Origin: Mycobacterium marseillense
GTDB lineage: Bacteria; Actinomycetota; Actinomycetes; Mycobacteriales; Mycobacteriaceae
Direction of reading: 5' to 3'
Assembly: GCF_010731675.1 (NCBI RefSeq)
Contig: NZ_AP022584.1
Coordinates: 186,001 to 250,000, forward strand
DNA length: 64,000 nt
A model generated the notes under the pieces. It was given only the letters and a program-made list of their open reading frames with translations. It searched no databases and was not told the DNA's origin. Positions 33,418 to 40,238 of the stretch are shown here, one piece after another; the first letter of the stretch is position 1; each line of letters starts with the position of its first letter. Position numbers and translations under genes: made by a program.

Positions 33418-33507
33418 CTCAGCCGCGTACAGCGGCTCTCGGGCGGTTCGCGCTGCTGGCGCTAATCCTCTACGCGATGAACTCCTGCTTCGATTATCGC
33501 TTGAAAC

Positions 33508-33547
33508 ACATACATACCGCGTGTATGTTAATACATACTGTATGTAT
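33508..33547. promoter_or_regulatory. Two palindromes (ACATACA/TGTATGT type), probable TetR operators
   Basis: ACATACA-N7-TGTATGT (33508-33528) is followed by ATACATAC-T-GTATGTAT (33531-33547), a perfect 8-base inverted repeat around one base. The pair lies directly before the ribosome site of the gene at 33562. A matching half-site GTATGTAT at 34367-34374 precedes the TetR gene at 34404. The shared motif makes the TetR protein the likely repressor of both. Confidence 0.68.
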
Positions 33548-33561
33548 GTGGAGGTGGAGAC

Positions 33562-34308
33562 ATGGGTGCCGTGCTTGAAGCCATAGCCGAAGAACGCACA
33601 ACCGTTCTGGAGCTTTGCTCGCAGATGCCGGATTCGATATGGGCGATGGACAGTGGATGCTCTGGCTGGTCGGTGCAGGATCTGGTGTCGCACATGGCCT
33701 GCAGCTTCTGGTTGGCTGTCGATCCGTCGGCTCTGCCCGATCCTGGAGGATTGCCCGCTGAGCGCGCGGCGGACATTTATATTGAGTCGCGACGCTCTAT
33801 GACGCCCGACGAGGTTGTGGCCGACTATGAATCGGTGAGCGCACGCGGTCTAGAGGTGCTCGCCGCGATTGAAGGCCAAAATGTCGACATACCGATCGGC
33901 GATGTTGGCACCTATCCGGCATCGGTCGTGCCGACAACCTTCGTCTTCGAAGCCTTCGTTCACATCCGGTACGACCTCTTTGCGCCGGACGGACCGCTGC
34001 AAGGGGACCCGCCACCGGTCGACGAGCTACGGCTTATCCCCACCCTTGATTGGATCGAAGCGGCACTCCCGCAGCAGAACACGAGTCTGCTCAACGAATT
34101 ACGGACAGGCGTGGAGCTTCGCCTCGAGGGGCTGTGTCCTCGGATCCTGCGCATCGGCGACCACGACGATGTCGCCGCGCGCATCACGTCCGATTCGCAA
34201 GCCTTCGTGCGGTGGGTTACCCAACGCGGTACGTGGGAAAGCTTGGGCGTTCGGGCAGAAGGGGATCCATCAACTCTGAACATAGTGCGCCAGATCAGGG
34301 TGTTCTGA
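33562..34308 (+). CDS. TIGR03083/DinB-like protein (maleylpyruvate isomerase N-terminal type)
   Basis: A 248-residue protein of the TIGR03083 group, whose N-terminal four-helix domain is shared with mycothiol-dependent maleylpyruvate isomerase and DinB-like metal-binding proteins. The recognisable block is 'GCSGWSVQDLVSHMAC' (about residues 32-47). His in 'VFEAFVHIRYDLF' supplies another metal-ligand candidate. A C-terminal part beyond residue 175 reads like an SCP2/MDMPI C-terminal domain. Such proteins often use mycothiol in detoxification. The gene is downstream of two TetR-type palindromes and 95 bases upstream of a TetR gene, so it is probably the controlled target. The substrate is unknown. 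Confidence 0.8.
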   Translation: MGAVLEAIAEERTTVLELCSQMPDSIWAMDSGCSGWSVQDLVSHMACSFWLAVDPSALPDPGGLPAERAADIYIESRRSMTPDEVVADYESVSARGLEVLAAIEGQNVDIPIGDVGTYPASVVPTTFVFEAFVHIRYDLFAPDGPLQGDPPPVDELRLIPTLDWIEAALPQQNTSLLNELRTGVELRLEGLCPRILRIGDHDDVAARITSDSQAFVRWVTQRGTWESLGVRAEGDPSTLNIVRQIRVF

Positions 34309-34403
34309 GTCCACTGCGGGCCCCGACCCGACGCCCTGCGGCAGGGCATCCCGCGATCTCTGCGCGGTATGTATGAGAATGCACACGTGAGAGGTAGGGA
34401 TTG

Positions 34404-35021
34404 ATGGCGAAGGGCGATCGCCGCACACAGGCCGAGCGGGCTGCCGGCACGCGTGAAGCGCTGGTCGCTGCCGCCCGCCCGTTGTTCGCGTCGTTGGGGT
34501 TTACCGAGGCATCACTGGAGACGATCGTTCGCGACGCCGGGGTGACCCGCGGCGCCCTGTATCACCATTTCGCCGACAAGACAGAGTTATTCGCGGCGGT
34601 GTTCGAACAGGTGGAGGGGGAGATGGCCGCCCGGATGGCAGAGGCCGTTGCCGCCGCGGGACAGTCCGATCCCGTCGAGATCATGCGGCTGTGTGCAGGC
34701 CTCTGGTTGGACGCGTGCGCCGACCCCGAGATTCAGCGCATCGTCTTGCTCGAGGCGCTGGCGGTGCTGGGATGGGAACGCTGGAGCGCCATCGGGCACC
34801 GATACAACATCGGATTTGTCACGGGGCTGTTGACCGATGCCATTGAGTCCGGCAGCATCCCGCGCCAGCCCGTCGAGGCGACGGCTCTGACGATCATGGG
34901 GGCGCTGCGCGAAGCAACGCTCTACATTGCGCGCGCTGCCGATTATCACCAGGCGCGGGTGGACGCCGGCGTGGTGATGGACAGGCTGCTTAACGCGTTG
35001 CGCACCAACGCTGTTGACTAG
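34404..35021 (+). CDS. TetR-family transcriptional regulator
   Basis: A 205-residue TetR regulator. The N-terminal helix-turn-helix is 'GFTEASLETIVRDAGVTRGALYHHFADKTELFAAVF' region, residues about 30-65. The rest is an all-helical ligand domain with one Cys early ('IMRLCAGLWLDACADPE'). It starts after a GAGAGG-type ribosome site; a TTG three bases upstream is less likely. The half-site GTATGTAT at 34367-34374 and the two palindromes at 33508-33547 suggest that it controls itself and the gene at 33562. Its end overlaps that of the convergent cupin gene by 4 bases. Confidence 0.9.
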   Translation: MAKGDRRTQAERAAGTREALVAAARPLFASLGFTEASLETIVRDAGVTRGALYHHFADKTELFAAVFEQVEGEMAARMAEAVAAAGQSDPVEIMRLCAGLWLDACADPEIQRIVLLEALAVLGWERWSAIGHRYNIGFVTGLLTDAIESGSIPRQPVEATALTIMGALREATLYIARAADYHQARVDAGVVMDRLLNALRTNAVD

Positions 35022-35383
35022 TCGGTCGCCATGTGTGGCGGGTCGTAGATGACCAGGAAAACGAGTTCGTCAGAACCCAGATTCGTCAGACTGTGCACGA
35101 CGTTGGCGGGCACCTTGACGAAGGTGCCCGGCTTGGTCTCCCAGCAATGTTCGCCGAGCTGGACCACGCCGGCCCCGCTGAGGAAACAGAACGCATGGTT
35201 GTAACGGTGATGATGCGGCGAGGATCCCCCGCCGGGGCCGAACTTCGTCAACTGCGCACTGAATCGTGCGGAGTAATCATCGCCGGCGAGCTCGTCACTG
35301 ACCCAGAAGCTCGGCCCCAGGTCGGTCTCGTGCCAGATGATTTCCGCCGGTGCGATGACATTCTGTAACACGTTGTGGCTCAT
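35018..35383 (-). CDS. Cupin-domain protein
   Basis: A 121-residue single cupin barrel. The metal-binding first motif is clear: 'GPGGGSSPHHHRYNHAFCFLSG' contains the His cluster and downstream residue expected for G(X)5HXH(X)3,4E(X)6G, and the second motif is 'PANVVHSLTNLG'. Such small cupins range from dioxygenases to sugar epimerases and sensors, so no reaction can be given. It lies 42 bases after the SDR gene on the same strand, and probably shares a transcript with it. GAGGAAGG is upstream of the ATG. It is convergent with the TetR gene. Confidence 0.85.
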   Translation of the reverse strand: MSHNVLQNVIAPAEIIWHETDLGPSFWVSDELAGDDYSARFSAQLTKFGPGGGSSPHHHRYNHAFCFLSGAGVVQLGEHCWETKPGTFVKVPANVVHSLTNLGSDELVFLVIYDPPHMATD

Positions 35384-35425
35384 GGGATTAGCCTTCCTCG
35401 TCGCGAGACTTCGCGCCCAGCATCG

Positions 35426-36136
35426 TCACGCGGCGATGCTGCCGCCGCCGTCGGCGCGAATGATCTGACCTGTGATATAGCCGGCGTCCTCGTCCAGAAG
35501 AGCGCAGATGGCGTGTGCGATCTCGCGCGGTGTGCCAAGCCGGCGCAGCGGAATAGCTTGCAAGAGACGGGCTTCGCGCTCGGATCCGGCCGGACTGAGC
35601 TCGCGGTACATCTCGGTTTCGATCGGCCCGGGCGCCACCGCGTTGACCGTGATGCCGGACTGTGCGAGCTCGCCCGCCCAGATCCGCGTGCACGCTTCCA
35701 GCGCCGCCTTGGTCGCGGCGTAGGGCGTGCGCTCCGCGGTGCCCAGCGTCGTCATGCTCGTGACGTTGACGATGCGGCCCCACCCGGCGGCCACCATCCC
35801 GGGCAGCACCGCCTGGACGACCTGCACGGCGGTGCGCACGTTCAGGTCGTAGGTGGTGAACAGGTCATCCAACTCGATCGAGCCGATCCGCCCGAACCGC
35901 GCTACGCCGACGTTGTTGACCACGGCGTCGACGCGCCGATCCCGCAGGGCTCGCCCGAGCACCGCGCCGGTGTCGGCACGGTCGGTGAGGTCCACCGCGT
36001 AGAACTCACCCGGGAAGTCGTCCGGCCTGGTGCGCGCGAGGCCAACGGGCATGTCGCCCGACGCCGCGAGACGGTCGGCGACGGCCCGGCCGATTCCCTT
36101 CGACGCCCCGGTGATCAGCACTCGCTTTGCGGTCAT
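35426..36136 (-). CDS. Short-chain dehydrogenase/reductase
   Basis: A 236-residue classical SDR. The cofactor motif is 'VLITGASKGIGRAVADRL' (TGxxxGIG), 'VVNNVGVARFG' is the NNxG block, catalytic residues appear as Ser in 'NVTSMTT' and 'YAATKAAL' (Y-x3-K), and 'PGPIETEM' follows. The end 'DAGYITGQIIRADGGGSIAA' is typical. It reduces or oxidises an alcohol/ketone with NAD(P)H. ATG 36136 follows AAGGAGG; an in-frame ATG at 36157 lacks one. It is divergent from the LysR gene (107 bases), which is its likely activator, and followed by the cupin gene. Confidence 0.92.
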   Translation of the reverse strand: MTAKRVLITGASKGIGRAVADRLAASGDMPVGLARTRPDDFPGEFYAVDLTDRADTGAVLGRALRDRRVDAVVNNVGVARFGRIGSIELDDLFTTYDLNVRTAVQVVQAVLPGMVAAGWGRIVNVTSMTTLGTAERTPYAATKAALEACTRIWAGELAQSGITVNAVAPGPIETEMYRELSPAGSEREARLLQAIPLRRLGTPREIAHAICALLDEDAGYITGQIIRADGGGSIAA

Positions 36137-36242
36137 GGTGTCCTCCTTCGAACGCATTCGTATGATTACTCAAACGTTTTGGAAAGCCAATCGGACATAA
36201 CGTTGTTGATATGGCTGATGACCTTGACCTTATGGAGGTTGG

Positions 36243-37103
36243 ATGACGACGTTGTCACAGCTCAAGACGTTTATTGCGGTGGTCGACCAAGGCGGTTTCA
36301 CGGCGGCGAGCCGGCGGCTGGGGCTCTCGCAGCCGGCCGTCAGCCGCACCGTCGCCACGCTCGAAAAGGAATTGGGGTTGCCGCTGTTCCTGCGTCGAAG
36401 GGACGGCCTCTCGCTGACCGAGGCCGGGGCCGTGGCACTAACGCATGCGCGGGAGGCGGTGCGGCAGTTGGCGTTGATGCGCACCGAGGTCGCCGGATTG
36501 GCGGGCGACATCACCGGGACGCTGAATCTGGCCAGCCTGCCGACCGCGACCGCCACGCTCGTCGCGCCGCAACTCCGGACCTTCGCCCAGCGCCATCCGG
36601 CCGTCACCATCCGGCTGCTGGAGGGGAGCAAGGAAGAAATCTTGGATTGGCTCGACCAGGGCGCCGCCGAGGCCGGGGTGGTCAGCCTCCCGAGCAAGGG
36701 CCTCGACGTGGCGGTGCTCGGCGTCCAAGAAATGGTCGCGGTGGTGCCGGCCGACAGCTGGCTGGCGTCCAATGCCATCGTCACCTACGCCGACCTGGCC
36801 AAGGAGCCTTTTGTTCGCGGTACCGGCGGCTGCGCCGACGTGTTCATGCCGATTGCGCGGCGGGAGGGCATCGAATTCGACCTGGCCTTCGAGGCCCGCG
36901 AAATCGGGGCGACGCTCGAAATCGTGCGGGCCGGGTTGGGCGTGAGCATCCTGCCCAGCGCCGGCCTCCCCGAGCTGCCCGGTGTCGTGGTGCGGCCGCT
37001 GTCGCCTCTGACCGAACGGCGTCTGGGCATCGCGGTGTCCGCGAGTGCGTCCGCACCCGCACGGGCGTTTCTCGAGCAGGTCGCCGCACTGGCTCTCGAT
37101 TAG
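36243..37103 (+). CDS. LysR-family transcriptional regulator
   Basis: A 286-residue LysR-type regulator. The N-terminal winged helix is 'LKTFIAVVDQGGFTAASRRLGLSQPAVSRTVATLEKELG' region (residues about 7-45). The C-terminal periplasmic-binding-like effector domain runs from about residue 90, ending 'SPLTERRLGIAVSASASAPARAFLEQVAAL'. GGAGG precedes the ATG. It is divergent from the SDR gene; LysR regulators generally control the divergent neighbour, so the SDR and cupin genes are the likely targets. The effector is unknown. Confidence 0.92.
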   Translation: MTTLSQLKTFIAVVDQGGFTAASRRLGLSQPAVSRTVATLEKELGLPLFLRRRDGLSLTEAGAVALTHAREAVRQLALMRTEVAGLAGDITGTLNLASLPTATATLVAPQLRTFAQRHPAVTIRLLEGSKEEILDWLDQGAAEAGVVSLPSKGLDVAVLGVQEMVAVVPADSWLASNAIVTYADLAKEPFVRGTGGCADVFMPIARREGIEFDLAFEAREIGATLEIVRAGLGVSILPSAGLPELPGVVVRPLSPLTERRLGIAVSASASAPARAFLEQVAALALD

Positions 37104-37201
37104 GTTCGGCGACAACGACTTTGCGGTCTCTGCTGGGTTCACGCCTGTCGATGACCCCTCGGATGCCGTGACGGGTTGTCAAGCGGCCCGGTACCACATG
37201 G

Positions 37202-37207
37202 TATGTT
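37202..37207 (+). promoter_or_regulatory. Probable -10 element of the aro leader transcript
   Basis: TATGTT ends 7 bases before GTG 37215, so transcription could begin at the leader start codon itself (a leaderless mRNA). A TTGTCA hexamer at 37176-37181 is a possible -35, though the 20-base spacing is long. Confidence 0.35.
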
Positions 37208-37214
37208 CGCCGAC

Positions 37215-37289
37215 GTGAACACCGGCGTGCGCGCGTATTGGCGCTTTATCGAGGCTCCGGGCGGAGCCGGCGATGGGGCGTCTGGTTGA
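37215..37289 (+). CDS. Leader peptide with consecutive aromatic codons (attenuator)
   Basis: A 24-codon frame starts with GTG and ends TGA, 122 bases before the DAHP synthase start. Its centre encodes Tyr-Trp-Arg-Phe (codons at 37236-37247), the end products of the aromatic pathway, as expected of a ribosome-mediated attenuator. The segment 37253-37261 (GGCTCCGGG) can pair either with 37263-37268 (GGAGCC) or with 37309-37317 (CCCGGAGCC), the latter abutting the terminator stem. Stalling at Trp/Tyr/Phe codons would change this folding. I recall a similar leader (aroR) upstream of a DAHP synthase gene in Corynebacterium glutamicum. Details of the switch are inference. Confidence 0.7.
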   Translation: MNTGVRAYWRFIEAPGGAGDGASG

Positions 37290-37318
37290 CGCACCCGCAC
37301 GACTGAGACCCGGAGCCC

Positions 37319-37352
37319 AGCAGTGACCACAAGGTCGCTGCTTTTCGCTTTT
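37319..37352 (+). terminator. Intrinsic terminator (attenuator) ahead of the DAHP synthase gene
   Basis: AGCAGTGACC and GGTCGCTGCT form a 10-base stem with one T-G wobble and a 4-base loop (ACAA), followed at once by TTTCGCTTTT. It lies between the aromatic leader peptide and the DAHP synthase start at 37412, where a terminator makes sense only as a conditional one. Confidence 0.75.
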
Positions 37353-37411
37353 CAGGGCATCGGGAACCAGCGGGCGTGCCCTGGCAGCCAACACAGAAAG
37401 ACACACCCACC

Positions 37412-38470
37412 ATGTCCCTCACCGAATTCACCCCAGCTGTCGACACGTCTGACCATCGGATCGTCTCGTTCCGGGAACTTTCGGCCCCCGCCGCGATTCG
37501 CACCGAACTGCCGCTGACCCCGGCGCGCGCCAAAGCCGTCCAGCGCGACCGCGACGAGGTGTCGGCTATCCTGGCCGGCCACGACGACCGACTTCTCCTC
37601 GTGGTCGGCCCCTGCTCGGTGCACGATCCCGTCGCCGCGCTCGACTACGCGCGCCGGCTCGCCCCCCTTGCCGCCCAGTACGCCGAACGACTGAAGATCG
37701 TGATGCGGGTCTACTTCGAAAAGCCGCGCACCACCGTGGGCTGGAAGGGGCTCATCAACGACCCCGCCATGGATGGCAGCTTCGACGTGGAACGCGGCAT
37801 CCGCACCGCACGAGGGTTGTTGCTCGACATCATCGACGTCGGCCTCCCGGTGGGGTGCGAATTCCTGGAACCCACCAGCCCGCAGTACATCGCCGACGCG
37901 GTCGCCTGGGGCGCCATCGGCGCCCGGACCACCGAGTCGCAGGTGCACCGCCAGCTGGCATCGGGGTTGTCGATGCCCATCGGATTCAAGAACGGCACCG
38001 ACGGCAACATCCAAGTCGCCATCGACGGTGTCAAAGCCGCAGCGGCGGCGCACCATTTCTTCGGAACCGATGACGTGGGTCGCGCGGCCGTCGTCGAGAC
38101 CATGGGCAATCCCGACTGCCACGTGATCCTGCGGGGCGGCACCGCCGGCCCGAATTACGATGCGGCCTCGGTGATTACGGCGATCGAGCGGTTGCGCAAG
38201 GCCGGCCTGTCCGAGCTGGTCATGATCGACTGTTCGCACGCCAACTCCGCCAAAGACCATGCGCGACAGGCCGAGGTCGCCGCCGAGGTGACCGCTCGCA
38301 TCGCGGCGGGCGAGCGCGGCATCGCCGGCCTGATGCTGGAAAGCTTCCTGGTGGCCGGCGCCCAATCGCTCAGCGGCGAACTCACCTACGGCCAATCCGT
38401 CACCGACGCCTGCATGGACTTCGCGACCACAGCTGACCTGCTGGCGGAACTTTACGCGGCGCTGGGCTGA
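37412..38470 (+). CDS. 3-deoxy-7-phosphoheptulonate (DAHP) synthase, class I
   Basis: A 352-residue class I (AroF/G/H-type) DAHP synthase, the first enzyme of the shikimate pathway, joining phosphoenolpyruvate and erythrose 4-phosphate. Family blocks are 'LLVVGPCSVHDPVAALDYA' (metal Cys), 'VMRVYFEKPRTTVGWKGLINDP', 'GARTTESQVHRQLASGLSMPIGFKNGTDG' and 'ILRGG' followed by 'VMIDCSHANSAKDH'. ATG 37412 ('MSLTEF') is the natural start; the frame is open from 37376. The M. tuberculosis enzyme AroG is class II, so this is an additional or alternative isozyme. It is preceded by an attenuator and is convergent with mbtA, close to a chorismate-consuming siderophore locus. Confidence 0.94.
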   Translation: MSLTEFTPAVDTSDHRIVSFRELSAPAAIRTELPLTPARAKAVQRDRDEVSAILAGHDDRLLLVVGPCSVHDPVAALDYARRLAPLAAQYAERLKIVMRVYFEKPRTTVGWKGLINDPAMDGSFDVERGIRTARGLLLDIIDVGLPVGCEFLEPTSPQYIADAVAWGAIGARTTESQVHRQLASGLSMPIGFKNGTDGNIQVAIDGVKAAAAAHHFFGTDDVGRAAVVETMGNPDCHVILRGGTAGPNYDAASVITAIERLRKAGLSELVMIDCSHANSAKDHARQAEVAAEVTARIAAGERGIAGLMLESFLVAGAQSLSGELTYGQSVTDACMDFATTADLLAELYAALG

Positions 38471-38493
38471 TCGGGTAGCGCGCGGTGCGGCGC

Positions 38494-40140
38494 TTAGCCT
38501 GCCGAAATCTGGCCGGCGATCGCCTTTTTGTCGATCTTGCCGATCGGCGTGGTGGGCAGCGCGGTCATCGGGACCAAGACGTCGGGCCGCGCGTGCCTGG
38601 CCACGCCGCGCTCGTCGAGGTAGCCGTTCAGCTCCGCCAGCGTTAGCTCCTGGCCCGTGAAAACGACTGCCGCGCAGACTTTCTCGCCCAGGTAAGGATC
38701 GGGCAGCGCCACCGCGGCCGCCGAGAAGATCGCCGGGTGGCTGTGCATCTGCTCCTCGAGGTCTGCCGCGGAGATGGTTTCCCCGCCGCGGCAGATGACA
38801 TCTTTGACGCGGCCGGTGACCACCACGTAGCCGTCGTCGGTGAGCCGAACCAGGTCGCCACTGCGGAAGAAGCCGTCGGGGTCAAAGCAGCGCTCGTTGT
38901 CGCGCTCGGCGCGAAAATAGCCGTTGAACGTGTAGGGCCCGCGGACCAGCAATTCGCCTTCCGCACCCGCGGGCACCGGCCCACCGGCCGCATCGACGAC
39001 GCGCAATTCGTCGGCGGCAGACAACGGCCGCCCCTGCGTGTGCTCGGTGAGTTCGGGTGGATCATCCAGGCGCGTGTAGTTCAGCAACCCCTCGGCCATC
39101 CCGAACACCTGCTGCAGGCCCGGCGTCAAGGCGCCGCGTACCAGGCGGGCGTCCTCGGGCTCCAGCTTGGCGCCCCCAACCTGCAAGAGCCGCAAGGTTT
39201 TCGGGGTCACCGGTTCCCACTCGCAGGCCTGCGCCCACAGTTTCGCCAGAGCCGGCACCAGGGCGGTGACCGTGACGCCATGGCGGTCGATGGCGGCGAA
39301 GGCCGCCTCGGGGCTGGGGTCGGTGCCGAACACGGTGGTGGCGCCCACCGTCATGGCGCCGAGCAGACCGGGGCAGGCGAGCGGAAAATTGTGGCCGGCC
39401 GACAGCACCGCCAGATAGACGTCGTCGCCGGTGAGTCCGCAGAGTTCGGCGCTGGCCGTCGCATTCAACACGTAATCGTCATGGGTGCGGGGGATGAGTT
39501 TGGGGGTGCCGGTGGTGCCACCGGAAACCAGAAGCAGCGCAGGCGATCCCGGGTCGCGTGGCGGGGGCGGCGGGGTGATGGGCGCCTGCTCGCACAACCG
39601 CGCCCACGAGGTGAAGGGCCCCGGGTCGCCGTCGACGAGGACGTGCCGCAGCGTTGGGTGTTCCTCGACGAGTCCGAGCGCCATCGTCCGATAGTCGAAA
39701 CCGGCTGCGGTATCGGGAATCAACAACCCGGTGGCGCCGCTGACCGCGGCGAAATGCCCGAGTTCGGCGGCCCGGTGTCCCGGCAGGCACATCACCGGGA
39801 TCGCCCCCGCCCGCAGCAGCCCGAACAGCGCCACCGCGAACTGGCAGCCGTTGGGCAGCTGCAGCAGCACCCGGTCGCCGGGTGCGATACCCAGTGCCCG
39901 CAGCCCCCCGGCGGCGCGGTTAGCCTGGTCGTCGAGGTCCGCATAACTGAAGCCGGTACCGCCCACGGCGTCGAGCACGGCGATTCGGTCGGGCCACTGC
40001 CGTGTCGCGTCGGTCAGGATCGCGTCCAGGGTCCGGCCCGTCCAATAACCGGCCGCCCGGTAGGCGGCTGCGCGATCAGCGGGGAATGGCACGAACCCGT
40101 CGACGGCGTCGGCCGAGGGCTGCGGTGTGTTCGGGCTCAT
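38494..40140 (-). CDS. mbtA: Salicyl-AMP ligase / salicyl-S-ArCP synthetase MbtA
   Basis: A 548-residue stand-alone adenylation enzyme. It activates salicylate with ATP and loads it onto the aryl carrier domain of MbtB to start mycobactin synthesis. Motifs include 'LLLVSGGTTGTPKLIPRTHDDYV' (ATP P-loop-like A3), 'QVFGMAEGLLNYTRLDD' (A5), 'FRSGDLVRLTDDGYVVVTGRVKDVICRGGETIS' (A7/A8) and the Lys of A10 'TPIGKIDKKAI'. The first part ('PFPADRAAAYRAAGYWTGRTL') is typical of aryl-acid ligases. AAGGAG precedes the ATG. It is divergent from mbtB across two IdeR-like boxes, as in M. tuberculosis. Expression should rise when iron is low. Confidence 0.96.
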   Translation of the reverse strand: MSPNTPQPSADAVDGFVPFPADRAAAYRAAGYWTGRTLDAILTDATRQWPDRIAVLDAVGGTGFSYADLDDQANRAAGGLRALGIAPGDRVLLQLPNGCQFAVALFGLLRAGAIPVMCLPGHRAAELGHFAAVSGATGLLIPDTAAGFDYRTMALGLVEEHPTLRHVLVDGDPGPFTSWARLCEQAPITPPPPPRDPGSPALLLVSGGTTGTPKLIPRTHDDYVLNATASAELCGLTGDDVYLAVLSAGHNFPLACPGLLGAMTVGATTVFGTDPSPEAAFAAIDRHGVTVTALVPALAKLWAQACEWEPVTPKTLRLLQVGGAKLEPEDARLVRGALTPGLQQVFGMAEGLLNYTRLDDPPELTEHTQGRPLSAADELRVVDAAGGPVPAGAEGELLVRGPYTFNGYFRAERDNERCFDPDGFFRSGDLVRLTDDGYVVVTGRVKDVICRGGETISAADLEEQMHSHPAIFSAAAVALPDPYLGEKVCAAVVFTGQELTLAELNGYLDERGVARHARPDVLVPMTALPTTPIGKIDKKAIAGQISAG

Positions 40141-40180
40141 GGCTCCTTAGACGGGGGCTTAGTAGCGGGGATGCAGGGAG

Positions 40181-40199
40181 TAAGGATAGGGTAACCAAA
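40181..40199. promoter_or_regulatory. IdeR-like box 1 of the mbtA-mbtB gap
   Basis: TAAGGATAGGGTAACCAAA matches the IdeR consensus at 16 of 19 positions by hand. Two adjacent boxes in the divergent mbtA-mbtB gap are also known in M. tuberculosis, which supports the call. Confidence 0.75.
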
Positions 40200-40202
40200 A
40201 AA

Positions 40203-40221
40203 TTAGGGCAGCCTGTGCTAA
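40203..40221. promoter_or_regulatory. IdeR-like box 2 of the mbtA-mbtB gap
   Basis: TTAGGGCAGCCTGTGCTAA matches the IdeR consensus at 14 of 19 positions by hand, with well-kept outer bases (TTAGG/CTAA). It is three bases from box 1 and 17 bases before the mbtB start. Confidence 0.7.
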
Positions 40222-40238
40222 TTCAGGGAGGGTCTGTG

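Noticed and set aside
33421..33437. Hairpin AGCCGC-N5-GCGGCT after the PPE-SHOCT gene
   Set aside because: Short stem without a T tract; could be a weak terminator but not enough to call.
34333..34347. Hairpin GCCCTG-CGG-CAGGGC between the DinB-like and TetR genes
   Set aside because: Three-base loop, no T tract; a partial terminator at best.
35375..37171. Plus-strand frame of 598 codons through the SDR and LysR genes
   Set aside because: It crosses two divergent conserved genes and has a composition unlike a protein.
37262..37411. T-box or riboswitch before the DAHP synthase gene
   Set aside because: No T-box sequence or known aptamer; the leader peptide with aromatic codons explains the terminator better.
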